NCBI GenBank assembly: GCA_934446365.1 | Contig: CAKSDZ010000002.1 | Span: 248,001-312,000, forward strand | From: an uncultured Eubacteriales bacterium | GTDB taxonomy: Bacteria > Bacillota > Clostridia > Oscillospirales > CAG-272 | Length of the DNA stretch: 64,000 nucleotides | Direction of reading: 5' to 3' | The notes under the pieces: generated by a model | What the model was told of the DNA's origin: nothing | The model's database searches: none | The model's input: the letters and a program-made list of their open reading frames with translations, nothing else | In this document: in pieces, positions 7,851-14,675 of the stretch | How the letters are laid out: every line of letters begins with the position of its first letter | Position numbering within the stretch: position 1 is the first letter of the stretch | Position numbers and translations under genes: made by a program

Positions 7851-8463
7851 GTGCGCCTCCATCCAATGCGTCCAGTATTTGATTGCGCCGTTCGTTCCAT
7901 TCTTGCAAAGACTTTGTTTCATCTTCTTGCGATTTTAACGGTCTTGCAAATGAAGAAAACAATCGCAATGTCTCCGGCGAAACCCGTTCCTCAAATTCAA
8001 CCCGTTCCCTCGTCGAATCAATCGTCCTAAAAAACGTTCCTTTTGTCACCGTGTTAAATACATCTGCTTCAATCATCGCCATCTCTCGAAGCGCAGACGG
8101 CGATCCCACATAACGCTTCAAAATATCCGGCAATTTGCGATATTCCGATTCTGAATTGTATGTAGAATTGGATGCTGCCCGACAGAGCAGATGCCACAAA
8201 TCCGTATTCGTCGGTTCTCCTGTCGCAACAGCGCATAATTCCCGTACTCTCTCTTTAACGGTAGCAATATCCGGAGCAAAATCTTTTTTTGTCCCGATCA
8301 GGTCATAAACAGCTCGCGATACTACCTCATACGGATAATCTGCAAAAGACACCATCCAAAGCTCAATTAAATTGTCGGCATCCTTTTGTGACAACCCTTT
8401 TGCAAAGGTGGAATAATTGATTTTTAATACGCTCAGGCACTTGATGACTTCTTCCTGCGTCAT
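7840..8463 (-). CDS. replicative helicase loader/inhibitor-like protein (G39P family)
   Basis: A 207-residue protein with the helical N-terminal pattern of the SPP1 G39P family: an E-V-K-LSVLKINYSTF helix, then LIELWMVSFADYPYEVVSRAVYDLI followed by FAPDIATVKERVREL. In SPP1 such a protein binds the replicative helicase and controls its loading at the phage origin. It lies directly downstream of the initiator gene, overlapping by 4 bases, as in phages with that replication scheme. The C-terminal half is variable and probably disordered. Confidence 0.65.
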   Translation of the reverse strand: MTQEEVIKCLSVLKINYSTFAKGLSQKDADNLIELWMVSFADYPYEVVSRAVYDLIGTKKDFAPDIATVKERVRELCAVATGEPTNTDLWHLLCRAASNSTYNSESEYRKLPDILKRYVGSPSALREMAMIEADVFNTVTKGTFFRTIDSTRERVEFEERVSPETLRLFSSFARPLKSQEDETKSLQEWNERRNQILDALDGGAHES

Positions 8464-9263
8464 GATTTTCCTCCGTATCGCTCCTCATAAATTTGCATAA
8501 ACACATTGTTTGACTGTTCGCCCGTGCTTGTCCCCTGCCGTGGCGCGCTGTTTTGAGAGCGTTCAAGCCAGCCCACAATAAAGCGCTTGATTCCTCTTGC
8601 CGTTTTTCGTCGAGTAGGATTCGCGTCCAACCATGCCCGCATCTTTTTCAGGTCGCCTAAAACATCGACAGCAGGATAAGCACTTTGCCATGTGTCAAAG
8701 TCCTCTGCCGTTATGCCGTATTCCTCGCCGGTGACAAGAGGCAAAAAGGCAATGACGTTTGTGTTATCCTCTTTCGGCGCGGTGTCCGATGGCGGTTCTG
8801 CCGCCTCGGAGTTCTGCGCAGATATATATATACTATCCTTACCTATACTAACCTTATCTAACCTATCCTTACCTATACTGGGTATACCACTTGGGTATAC
8901 CGCTGGTATACCATTTGGTATACCAGCATCATAAACCCCGTTCTCTTTTATTACAAGCGCATTTTTCTCTTCAAGATATGTAGTCTCTTTATATCGGTCG
9001 TTACGCAAATAATTGTTGATCCGCCAATGCTTAATGACGATTACACCACTATCAAAAGTTAATATGAATTTCTTTGCAATAAGAAGATTCAAGTCATCGT
9101 TTGATGCACCGGACTGTCTCATAATGCTTTTCGGCGAATTGACAAATCCATCATCATCTGCTAACATTCCAAAGGTAAAATAAAGGCACCTTGCAGATAG
9201 TGGCATATCAAGAAAAGCATCAGATAAGACTATTGTTTTAGCAAACATCCTTCGTTCTGCCAT
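8460..9263 (-). CDS. phage replication initiator / replisome organiser
   Basis: About 267 residues starting at ATG 9263 behind GAGGT. The N-terminal MAERRMFAKTIVLSDAFLDM followed by a winged-helix-like region is standard for Firmicutes phage replication initiators. The centre is a low-complexity linker with GIP repeats, encoded by the DNA repeat array described separately. The C-terminal half has a helical domain (DFDTWQSAYP, then RGIKRFIVGWLER) like the helicase-loading parts of DnaD/gp38-type proteins. It should bind origin DNA, probably inside its own gene, and recruit the helicase with the G39P-like neighbour. Confidence 0.78.
   Translation of the reverse strand: MAERRMFAKTIVLSDAFLDMPLSARCLYFTFGMLADDDGFVNSPKSIMRQSGASNDDLNLLIAKKFILTFDSGVIVIKHWRINNYLRNDRYKETTYLEEKNALVIKENGVYDAGIPNGIPAVYPSGIPSIGKDRLDKVSIGKDSIYISAQNSEAAEPPSDTAPKEDNTNVIAFLPLVTGEEYGITAEDFDTWQSAYPAVDVLGDLKKMRAWLDANPTRRKTARGIKRFIVGWLERSQNSAPRQGTSTGEQSNNVFMQIYEERYGGKS
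8822..8924. repeat. iteron-like array in the initiator gene (candidate phage origin)
   Basis: A 17-base direct repeat (CTATCCTTACCTATACT) occurs at 8833-8849 and 8863-8879, exactly 30 bases apart, next to an alternating AT run at 8822-8830. Immediately after come four copies of the palindrome GGTATACC at 8881, 8894, 8905 and 8917, spaced 11-13 bases, about one helical turn. Many phages keep their origin, with iterons and an AT-rich unwinding region, inside the initiator gene. The protein linker encoded here is low complexity, so it tolerates such sites. Confidence 0.6.
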
Positions 9264-9270
9264 ATGTACC

Positions 9271-9519
9271 TCACAGCGTGCCCGCAAGAATCAATGACAA
9301 AGCGGTTTTATAGCCGACGATAAAGGCGTTTTCTCTTTCCTCTGATACCAGCGCGCATAAATCTTCCCATGCTTCCTCAAAATCGTCGTTATATTCCTCA
9401 CTTCTGCCAAAATGCTTGTCACAAATTTTGTCAAATAACTCATTGTTCTTTCTGGTTTCAAACGGGTTATCAATTTTGAAATCATTGCTAATATCGAAAT
9501 ACAGCTTACATAAATCCAT
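9271..9519 (-). CDS. small acidic phage protein, unknown
   Basis: An 82-residue acidic, helical protein (MDLCKLYFDISNDF, then a DKHFGRSEEYNDDFEEAWEDL segment and an AFIVGYKTALSLIL helix). I recognise no domain. ATG 9519 has GAAAGGA upstream; a longer frame reaches 9555 but overlaps a hairpin. It precedes the initiator gene by 7 bases, so it belongs to the early operon. Confidence 0.6.
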   Translation of the reverse strand: MDLCKLYFDISNDFKIDNPFETRKNNELFDKICDKHFGRSEEYNDDFEEAWEDLCALVSEERENAFIVGYKTALSLILAGTL

Positions 9520-9543
9520 GTTAAAATTCCTTTCTTGACTTTT

Positions 9544-9631
9544 CGGAGCGGGCATGATATACTGAATATACCCGCTCCGGCGGTTTTGTGGCTCTGTATA
9601 GCGTTTATTTGATCGTGGCGCTATACGGAGC
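9544..9631. other. two consecutive hairpins between early genes
   Basis: CGGAGCGGG (9544-9552) pairs with CCCGCTCCG (9571-9579), and GCTCTGTATAGCG (9591-9603) pairs with CGCTATACGGAGC (9619-9631) with one mismatch. Read leftward, neither is followed by a T-run, so they are more likely RNA processing or stability elements than full terminators. Read rightward the second is followed by TTTT and could stop antisense transcription. Confidence 0.5.
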
Positions 9632-9636
9632 TTTTC

Positions 9637-9912
9637 TCATGCAACCGAGAAACGGCGTGTTTCCGTCTGCTTCGTGTATTGACTATACAACTCGGCATGG
9701 GTTTTCTTAAATGCGGAAGTGTCAAAGCGTGAACTTGTGACTTTTGTCCATCTGACCTTGTAAACGTCAACGGACATTTCCTCGGTGTTTCTCGCTGTCA
9801 TTTCCGCCTTGATTTCGTCCTCAATCGTGGCAATCTCGGCTTCAATCTCCTCCAACATGGCTTTGAGTTCCTTCAACTCTCTGACTTTGCTTGTGATCTC
9901 ACTCGTACTCAT
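9637..9912 (-). CDS. coiled-coil early phage protein, unknown
   Basis: A 91-residue protein with a long N-terminal coiled coil (residues 5-45, rich in Glu, Lys and Leu) and a basic C-terminal half with VYKVRWTKV and FKKTHAELYSQYTKQ. Short relatives are common as the first early gene in Firmicutes siphophages, and the second half recalls the Siphovirus Gp157 family. It starts behind GAGAGGAG and is the first gene of the early operon driven by the promoter at 10192-10220. Confidence 0.65.
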   Translation of the reverse strand: MSTSEITSKVRELKELKAMLEEIEAEIATIEDEIKAEMTARNTEEMSVDVYKVRWTKVTSSRFDTSAFKKTHAELYSQYTKQTETRRFSVA

Positions 9913-10191
9913 TGGTATGCTCCTCTCTGTTTTAGGTAAGAGGCGGAGGGCTTTGCGGCGTCTGTAATCTATACTGCTACTTCCGCATCCGCTTCCGCTC
10001 TTACGTTGCCTTCTTGATTTCGGCTTTCGCCTACTTTCGTCTGCTTTCCCTTACCTTGTATTTTTTAGGTTTGAGAGGTGGGTGGCATTAAACATCTATG
10101 CTCTTGGCAATCTCAATCTCTCTTATCCGTTCCCACTCTTATGTTGCACTCTTGGCGTTACCCGTCTGCCTTCCCTCAACCTTGTGATTCT
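9913..10191 (-). other. long untranslated leader of the early operon
   Basis: About 280 bases between the early promoter and the first gene hold no convincing frame on either strand. Read leftward the RNA is purine-rich, with repeated AAGAG/GCGGAAG motifs. I see no intrinsic terminator in it. It may be an antitermination or stability leader, but no known motif is visible. Confidence 0.4.
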
Positions 10192-10220
10192 ATTATACCA
10201 CTTGATTTCAGTGTTGTCAA
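10192..10220 (-). promoter_or_regulatory. leftward early promoter with consensus boxes
   Basis: On the minus strand TTGACA (10220-10215), a 17-base spacer and TATAAT (10197-10192). An operator-like repeat lies in the spacer, so a repressor bound there would block the promoter. Confidence 0.85.
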
Positions 10221-10285
10221 CATACATATTACACAAACTTTCAGTGTTGTTTTTGTGCAATTTTCACACTTGATTTTAGTGTCTA
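10200..10285. promoter_or_regulatory. three operator-like repeats of the divergent switch
   Basis: The motif TTTCAGTGTTG, or TTTTAGTGTCT in the third copy, occurs at about 10206, 10239 and 10274; the first and third share the longer form ACTTGATTTYAGTGT. Copy 1 overlaps the leftward promoter spacer and copy 3 overlaps the rightward promoter, like OR1-OR3 in lambdoid switches. Confidence 0.65.
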
Positions 10286-10298
10286 ATTGCAGTATAAT
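10270..10298 (+). promoter_or_regulatory. rightward promoter of the small XRE gene
   Basis: TTGATT at 10270-10275, a 17-base spacer and TATAAT at 10293-10298; the operator-like repeat at 10267-10285 overlaps it. Confidence 0.75.
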
Positions 10299-10346
10299 AT
10301 ATTCATACAAAGTGAACTTGGGATAGTTCCCTTAAAGGAGGAAGTA

Positions 10347-10553
10347 ATGCCAATAAAATACAAAATCGATGTCATGAATGAGTTAAAAAAAGCAGGATAT
10401 AGCTCAACGAGGCTCCGGCGTGAAAAACTTCTCGGAGAATCATATATGACACAAATCCGAAACGGCGAATTGGTATCATGGAAAGCAATAGAAACAATTT
10501 GCACATTGCTTCATTGTCAGCCAGGAGATATTATAGAGTTTATTGACGTATAA
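10347..10553 (+). CDS. small XRE-family (Cro/CI-like) regulator
   Basis: A 68-residue protein that is almost only a helix-turn-helix domain: IDVMNELKKAGYSSTRLRREKLLGESYMTQIRNGELVSWKAIETICTLLHC in overlapping segments, ending QPGDIIEFID. ATG 10347 follows AAAGGAGGAA. It faces away from the early operon across three operator-like repeats, so it is the best candidate for the repressor or Cro-like partner of this switch. There is no C-terminal protease or dimerisation domain, so it cannot respond to RecA by self-cleavage. Confidence 0.82.
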   Translation: MPIKYKIDVMNELKKAGYSSTRLRREKLLGESYMTQIRNGELVSWKAIETICTLLHCQPGDIIEFIDV

Positions 10554-10578
10554 ATTTTATAAAAGTCGCATAACCCGC

Positions 10579-10607
10579 TTGACATGGTAGCACAATTACA
10601 GTATAAT
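10579..10607 (+). promoter_or_regulatory. promoter of the Phd/ParE-type pair
   Basis: TTGACA at 10579-10584, a 17-base spacer and TATAAT at 10602-10607. The AAAGGAGG ribosome site at 10620-10627 follows. Confidence 0.85.
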
Positions 10608-10635
10608 ATGACTACTATGCAAAGGAGGTGCTTTT

Positions 10636-10932
10636 ATGGATCGCTCAATTTCGATCAGACCGTCAAAAGATATTCGCACAAATTATGCCGGAATTTCCGC
10701 ACTGACAAGAGAAAACCCTGTCGCAATCACAGTAAACGGCAAAGAAGACACCGTGCTCGTCAGCCACGAGGACTTCCAAGCACAGCAGCGCTATATTACG
10801 GAGCTTGAAGCCAAGCTTGCCGTGTATGCACATCTTGCCGAAGCAATGGATGACATCAAACTCGGAAGGACCCAAGATGCGGATGCTGCTTTTGCTGATA
10901 TTCTCGGCGAATTGGAGAACCTCGATATATGA
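10636..10932 (+). CDS. Phd/YefM-type antitoxin
   Basis: The 98-residue protein starts with a Phd/YefM-type DNA-binding domain (IRPSKDIRTNYAGI, then TRENPVAITVNGKEDTVLVSHEDF) and continues into a charged helical tail that would wrap around the toxin. Its stop overlaps the toxin start by 4 bases. Such antitoxins bind their operator together with the toxin and autoregulate. The pair has its own consensus promoter and terminator and splits the leftward early genes in two blocks. Confidence 0.85.
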   Translation: MDRSISIRPSKDIRTNYAGISALTRENPVAITVNGKEDTVLVSHEDFQAQQRYITELEAKLAVYAHLAEAMDDIKLGRTQDADAAFADILGELENLDI

Positions 10933-11252
10933 GCTGTCATATAAAATTTACCGACACGGCAAAATCCGATTTGCGGGAAATCGCTTTTTACATCGCCGAG
11001 AATGCCAAGGACAAAAATATTGCGATTCGCTTTGTAAGCGAGCTCAGGGAAAAATGCAAAATTCTTGAACAGTTTCCCGAAAGCGGTTCCCTGCCCAAAG
11101 ACAGAGTTTTAAAGAGCGCCGGTTATCGATTTTTGGTTCACAAGGAATACCTAATCTTCTATTTGTACGATGCCGGGGAAAATATCGCGCATATCGTATC
11201 CATTTTTCATACGAAACGAGATTATATGAAAGTGATGAAAAAGTTCATATAA
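10929..11252 (+). CDS. RelE/ParE-family toxin
   Basis: A 107-residue toxin with the family fold order: an IKFTDTAKSDLREIAFYI strand and helix, a long helix with FVSELREKCKILEQFPE, then SAGYRFLVHKEYLIFYLYD and a last strand IVSIFHTKRDY. RelE proteins cut ribosome-bound mRNA and ParE proteins poison gyrase. The NIAIRFVSELREKC helix and the P-E-SGSLP segment look more ParE-like, but the activity cannot be settled by eye. It is translationally coupled to the antitoxin upstream. Confidence 0.85.
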   Translation: MSCHIKFTDTAKSDLREIAFYIAENAKDKNIAIRFVSELREKCKILEQFPESGSLPKDRVLKSAGYRFLVHKEYLIFYLYDAGENIAHIVSIFHTKRDYMKVMKKFI

Positions 11253-11259
11253 CCATATG

Positions 11260-11283
11260 GGAGCGGGAAACCGCTCCTTTTTG
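11260..11283 (+). terminator. terminator of the Phd/ParE unit
   Basis: GGAGCGG (11260-11266), GAAA loop, CCGCTCC (11271-11277), then TTTTT. Confidence 0.85.
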
Positions 11284-11290
11284 TTATGTA

Positions 11291-11488
11291 CTACTTTATA
11301 TCCTCACACAGACCCGACACAAGCATCGTGGACAGTGCAAGAAACAATGAACTCACAGCGCCGATGTACCCGTAGCCGCCGACCGTCTCATTCCCGATGA
11401 ACATCGCCACAATGCAGACGATCATTCCCGCCGCAAACAGCAGCAGAAAGAACATGAGCAGGCACACCGCAAAATCTTTTCCTTTCAT
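11291..11488 (-). CDS. small two-helix membrane protein, unknown
   Basis: A 65-residue protein with a first membrane helix (AVCLLMFFLLLFAAGMIVCI) and a second (YIGAVSSLFLALSTMLVSG). It starts with MKGKDF behind AGGAGG. It ends the left-hand early block. No known family is apparent; size and place would fit a superinfection or envelope-modifying moron, without proof. Confidence 0.6.
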   Translation of the reverse strand: MKGKDFAVCLLMFFLLLFAAGMIVCIVAMFIGNETVGGYGYIGAVSSLFLALSTMLVSGLCEDIK

Positions 11489-11496
11489 ATGTCCTC

Positions 11497-11907
11497 CTAA
11501 AACGGCAAATCTTCATCACCGGAATATTCTTCAAACTGCGGTGCCGGTGCGCCATATGCCGGTATGCTTCTCTCGTCCGTTTTGCGGCGCTCTACGAAGC
11601 CGACCTCATCGGCAATCACTTCGGTCGCGTATCGCTTTCCGCCGTCCTGTGCCGTCCATGAACGCGTCTGAATCGACCCGCAGATGCATATCGCATCTCC
11701 CTTGTGAAAATGTTTTGCGACGAACTCCGCTGTCGTTCTCCATGCGACGATGTTGATGAAATCCGTCTGCGGTGTCTCGCCCTCCTTGGTGTATTTTCGA
11801 TTCACCCCGATGGAAAACGAACAGACGGAAACACCGTTCGGTGTTTGTTTCGGCTCCGGATCGGCGGTCATATACCCGATCAGGATGACCTTGTTGAGTG
11901 CTGCCAT
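11497..11907 (-). CDS. ssb: single-stranded DNA-binding protein
   Basis: The 136-residue protein has the SSB OB-fold: LNKVILIGYMTADPEPKQTP, then VCSFSIGVNRKY, FINIVAWRTTAEFV and KGDAICICGSIQTRSW. The acidic C-terminal tip DEDLPF is the peptide that docks SSB partners such as exonucleases and RecO. The length is that of short phage SSBs. It lies with a NinB-like protein and a DUF1071 annealing protein in a recombination block. Confidence 0.95.
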   Translation of the reverse strand: MAALNKVILIGYMTADPEPKQTPNGVSVCSFSIGVNRKYTKEGETPQTDFINIVAWRTTAEFVAKHFHKGDAICICGSIQTRSWTAQDGGKRYATEVIADEVGFVERRKTDERSIPAYGAPAPQFEEYSGDEDLPF

Positions 11908-11962
11908 ACTTCCTCCTTACATTCGTTCAAAATTATTGTTGTACTATATTTCTCCGCCTTTT

Positions 11963-12484
11963 TTATTTCCACGCCTCCTTTAAGGATGCCAGCTCCGCAG
12001 GAGACATGGTTTCAATATTTTGCTCCTTACAATCCTGCACAACTTGATCGATAAGATGTGACATCTGCTCAGAATTGTACATAGACGAGCCGCAGTAAAA
12101 CAACACGTTGATGCATCCGTCTATTTTGGATGGCATTGTGTCTGTCACCCATCCAAGCCCTTTGTGCTCCCATGCATTACACATCCATTCGGCATCTTCC
12201 TCTTTCAGGCAAGAAACACGATAATTTCCGCCGATATTTCGGATATGCTCCCGATACACTTCAATCGGAGAAATACCGATTTTGTGAGAAAGTTTGCCGC
12301 ACAGCACCCAATAATAGGCGTTGGCATCACGGCTTTTCCTTTTCTTCCACTTCTTCACGATAAGGTCAATATCGACGTCTTTGAGCTCGTCATATATTTC
12401 CCCGAAATCGCCGTCAAGCTCAAATGTAACCAGTCCGCGACGGCTTCTCGGCTGGACGGCAAAGCTTACGATACGGCCTTTCAT
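11963..12484 (-). CDS. NinB-like phage recombination protein
   Basis: A 173-residue protein with the pattern shared by NinB-like proteins of Firmicutes phages: KKWKKRKSRDANAYYWVLCGKL, a VYREHIRNIGG helix, GLGWVTDTMPSK, then YCGSSMYNSEQMSHLIDQVV and a final IETMSPAELASL. NinB (Orf) in lambda supplies a recombination mediator function that loads strand-exchange proteins onto SSB-coated DNA. The gene sits between ssb and the annealing protein gene, overlapping the latter by 4 bases, which fits that role. Confidence 0.7.
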   Translation of the reverse strand: MKGRIVSFAVQPRSRRGLVTFELDGDFGEIYDELKDVDIDLIVKKWKKRKSRDANAYYWVLCGKLSHKIGISPIEVYREHIRNIGGNYRVSCLKEEDAEWMCNAWEHKGLGWVTDTMPSKIDGCINVLFYCGSSMYNSEQMSHLIDQVVQDCKEQNIETMSPAELASLKEAWK

Positions 12485-13194
12485 GCACCTTTTATTCTTG
12501 TCAGCACATCCTCATACAAAGAGGCGGACAAATCTCCAAGCTTTTTGGCCCCGTATTCGGAAAGAAAACCTCTGAATTTCGCCGTCGCAAGATTGCCTTT
12601 CTCGCATTTGCCGTATTTCACTTCAAACGCTTCTATAATCTTTTGCATTTGCTCTTCCGATAGCTTCTCATCCGATAGCTTGTCCGCTTGCATGACAGGA
12701 ATGGACGGCTTGTCCATCTTGGGCTGCTGTACTTCCGTCACAAATGATTTTTTAAGAATCGGTGCTGACGGTTTCTTTTCCGCCGCTTCCTCCTCCGGCA
12801 AATCCTCACCGGCATAGATATACAATCCTAAGCCATGCCTTGCTACCGCTTTGGTAAGACTTCTTTGAATCGCCTTATTGACATCAAAAGATGTAATTCT
12901 CTCAAAAGGAATCGACTGGTTCTTGTAGTCCATAACCGGAAGATATTCAATATGCTCAATCGACGTTTCATCCATAACCGCCGTCACGCCCGTTTTCACA
13001 TAGGCAGTTTTGCCATCTGTAAAATAGTTCAGTCCTCTCGCGTCTTCATAAATCGTATAGAAAGACATCGGGAAACGCTTTTTCAGTTCGCCCCATGCGT
13101 AGCTCCAACTTAAATAAGTCAAACCATTTTTCTTTTCGGTGTGCTCATTTACATTGACTGCATTCAGCTGTTCAAAATAGTTTTTTTCGCTCAT
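12481..13194 (-). CDS. DUF1071 (Sak3-type) single-strand annealing protein
   Basis: A 237-residue protein beginning YFEQLNAVNVNEHTEKKNGLTYLSWSYAW, the DUF1071 signature, with VKTGVTAV and then SIPFERITSFDVNKAIQRSLTKAVARHGLGLYIYAGEDLP. Proteins of this group are Rad52/Sak-like annealing proteins used by phages for recombination. The C-terminal third is a linker plus a helical segment, probably for partner binding. It overlaps both neighbours by 4 bases in a tight early operon. Confidence 0.8.
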   Translation of the reverse strand: MSEKNYFEQLNAVNVNEHTEKKNGLTYLSWSYAWGELKKRFPMSFYTIYEDARGLNYFTDGKTAYVKTGVTAVMDETSIEHIEYLPVMDYKNQSIPFERITSFDVNKAIQRSLTKAVARHGLGLYIYAGEDLPEEEAAEKKPSAPILKKSFVTEVQQPKMDKPSIPVMQADKLSDEKLSEEQMQKIIEAFEVKYGKCEKGNLATAKFRGFLSEYGAKKLGDLSASLYEDVLTRIKGA

Positions 13195-13502
13195 GCAAAT
13201 ACACCCTCTCTTTCATCCCAGTTGTGGCGCGCATACTCCCGTCTGTCGCCTTTGAAAGTACGAGAAAATGCACGTACCTCGTCGTTCACTGCATCGCGGC
13301 ACTTCTCACACAGATTATCCTCCAATTCCGTCTCGGTAAAATAATCTCCGCACTCCGAGCACGGTCTCGCCTCCTCAAAATCCTCCGTCCCGCAGTCGGG
13401 GCAGACGTACCGCTCGCGCAGGTACTCGCCCTCCATCACGCGAACCTGTACCATCTCATTTTCAAAGAACACGTGCCCGTGTTCGCATTTGTATGTAATC
13501 AT
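13191..13502 (-). CDS. zinc-ribbon phage protein, unknown
   Basis: A 103-residue protein with three CxxC knuckles: CPDCG, CSECGDYF and CEKCRDAV, preceded by CEHGHVF. This spacing suggests two zinc ribbons. It starts with MITYKCEHGH at 13502 and overlaps the next gene's start by 4 bases. No enzymatic residues are visible; it may be an adaptor in the recombination or replication operon. Confidence 0.65.
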   Translation of the reverse strand: MITYKCEHGHVFFENEMVQVRVMEGEYLRERYVCPDCGTEDFEEARPCSECGDYFTETELEDNLCEKCRDAVNDEVRAFSRTFKGDRREYARHNWDEREGVFA

Positions 13503-13726
13503 GCTCTTTCCTCCTTTGCTATGTGAATACCTTGATCGATTGCCGATTTGCCTAATTGTTGTAACGCGTCAAGAAGCGCGGCTTTCTGTCGTTCAAATTC
13601 TTCATCCGTCAAAATCGGACGGCAGATTTTGAGGGTGACGACCCCGCCTGATTCGGCTTTCTCCGTTCTCGTCATCTCGCGGTATTGGCGCCCGTCCATT
13701 TCTACGATTTTCCATTCATTGTCCAT
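13499..13726 (-). CDS. small phage protein, unknown
   Basis: A 75-residue protein (MDNEWKIVEMDGRQYREM, then a LTDEEFERQKAALLDALQQLG helix). ATG 13726 follows GAGGAGGGCG; longer in-frame starts lack a ribosome site. It overlaps the zinc-ribbon gene by 4 bases. Nothing in it points to a specific function. Confidence 0.55.
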   Translation of the reverse strand: MDNEWKIVEMDGRQYREMTRTEKAESGGVVTLKICRPILTDEEFERQKAALLDALQQLGKSAIDQGIHIAKEERA

Positions 13727-13766
13727 ATCCGCCCTCCTCTCGCTCCATTTTATGCAGCTTGGCACC

Positions 13767-14147
13767 TCATTGACAAAAATCATAGATATCGCATTCAAGC
13801 TCGTCCGCAAGCACCAACGCTTGATTGAAATTCGGACAATCGCCCATCTCAAACTGGGCGAGCCGTGTACGCGAAATGCCGGTGACATCTGCAAGCTGTA
13901 GCTGGGTGTATCCTTTTTTCTTGCGGATTATTCCGAGTTTCTTTCCGCTGAATTGTTTGACTTCCGCTTTTGACATATTTCCCTCCTTAGATTTTGTTGT
14001 TTCATTCTTCTGTTGTTTTTCTTGCTCTGCCCATTCCCATAAGATTTTGAGAATAAGAGAATTTAATGGAATACCCATCTCGCAAGCTGCATCTTTCAAC
14101 CACAAATGCAGATTTTCCGGTGGTCTGACCGTCATTATTTTCGCCAT
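13767..14147 (-). CDS. fused ribbon-helix-helix / XRE regulator with internal start
   Basis: The 126-residue frame starts at ATG 14147 behind AAAGGAGG. Residues 1-55 resemble an Arc-type ribbon-helix-helix (MTVRPPENLHLWLKDAACEM), and residues 58-126 form a Cro/CI helix-turn-helix (LGIIRKKKGYTQLQLADVTGISRTRLAQFEMG in overlapping parts). Between them the in-frame ATG at 13976 has its own AAGGAGGG seven bases upstream. The locus may therefore make both a fusion and a separate 69-residue XRE protein. It heads the recombination block; the palindrome at 14171-14193 downstream of its promoter is the likely operator. Confidence 0.75.
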   Translation of the reverse strand: MAKIMTVRPPENLHLWLKDAACEMGIPLNSLILKILWEWAEQEKQQKNETTKSKEGNMSKAEVKQFSGKKLGIIRKKKGYTQLQLADVTGISRTRLAQFEMGDCPNFNQALVLADELECDIYDFCQ

Positions 14148-14170
14148 ATTAATTTCCTCCTTTAACTTCA

Positions 14171-14218
14171 TAGTGATATCACCGATATCACTATATCACA
14201 ATTTCAAAATGATGTCAA
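14171..14218 (-). promoter_or_regulatory. leftward promoter with palindromic operator
   Basis: On the minus strand TTGACA (14218-14213), a 17-base spacer, TATAGT (14195-14190). TAGTGATATC (14171-14180) and GATATCACTA (14184-14193) form a perfect 10-base inverted repeat overlapping the -10 box, fit for autoregulation by the RHH/XRE protein. Confidence 0.8.
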
Positions 14219-14227
14219 TATGTAATC

Positions 14228-14256
14228 TTGATTTTTTTGAAAAAAGATTATATAAT
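14228..14256 (+). promoter_or_regulatory. rightward promoter of the small RHH gene
   Basis: TTGATT (14228-14233), 17 bases, TATAAT (14251-14256); AAGGAGG follows at 14274-14280. Confidence 0.7.
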
Positions 14257-14288
14257 GATTTCACAATGCAACCAAGGAGGATTTGGCG

Positions 14289-14474
14289 ATGGCTACCGAT
14301 AAAAAACCCACAATGTTGAGATTGCCGGAAATCACGATTGAAAAGGTAAGATTTCTTGCTTATAAAGAACGGCGTTCCATGAATATGCAGATTGAACACG
14401 CCCTCAATGTTTATATCGAGAATTATGAAAAAGAACATGGTCCTATCCCTGTAAACCTCGACGAGCAAGAATAA
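14289..14474 (+). CDS. Arc-type ribbon-helix-helix protein
   Basis: A 61-residue protein: a strand (PTMLRLPEITI), helix A (EKVRFLAYKERRSM) and helix B (NMQIEHALNVYIENYEKEH), the layout of Arc/MetJ-type regulators and of some antitoxins. ATG 14289 follows AAGGAGG. It diverges from the fused regulator, with both promoters facing away from the same palindrome region, and its last 32 bases overlap a convergent RHH gene. No toxin gene follows it, so a regulator is more likely than an antitoxin. Confidence 0.7.
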   Translation: MATDKKPTMLRLPEITIEKVRFLAYKERRSMNMQIEHALNVYIENYEKEHGPIPVNLDEQE

Positions 14475-14583
14475 TAAGCATTGCATTAAAACTGATCCCC
14501 ATCTCATCCGCCTGCCTTTGGATTTCCTCTTTCAAATCCACCGGCAGGCGGACTGTTGTCTGTTCTCGTTCTCTGATTGACAT
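14443..14583 (-). CDS. 46-residue ribbon-helix-helix protein
   Basis: The frame starts at ATG 14583 behind AAAGGAGGA and reads MSIREREQTTVRLPVDL, then KEEIQRQADEMGISFNAMLIILARRGL. This is a complete Arc-type domain: strand with alternating T-V-R-L, helix A, a G-I-S-F-N turn and helix B. Its stop lies inside the end of the convergent RHH gene. It would be read from the leftward promoter at 14908-14936, downstream of the large inverted-repeat element, and may regulate the same region. Confidence 0.65.
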   Translation of the reverse strand: MSIREREQTTVRLPVDLKEEIQRQADEMGISFNAMLIILARRGLQG

Positions 14584-14611
14584 ATTTTTCCTCCTTTTTT
14601 GTTGAATTTTG

Positions 14612-14641
14612 TTGACATTCTACTTTTCAGCATGATATAAT
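14612..14641 (+). promoter_or_regulatory. rightward promoter into the inverted-repeat element
   Basis: TTGACA (14612-14617), an 18-base spacer, TATAAT (14636-14641). It would transcribe the structured region and possibly the XRE gene at 14994. Confidence 0.6.
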
Positions 14642-14675
14642 GTGCTTGATTGTTACCTTTGTAACAGTCATATGC

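Noticed and set aside
8881..8924. Four short repeats as a possible CRISPR array
   Set aside because: The repeats are 8-base palindromes with 3-5 base gaps inside a coding region; there are no spacers and no cas genes.
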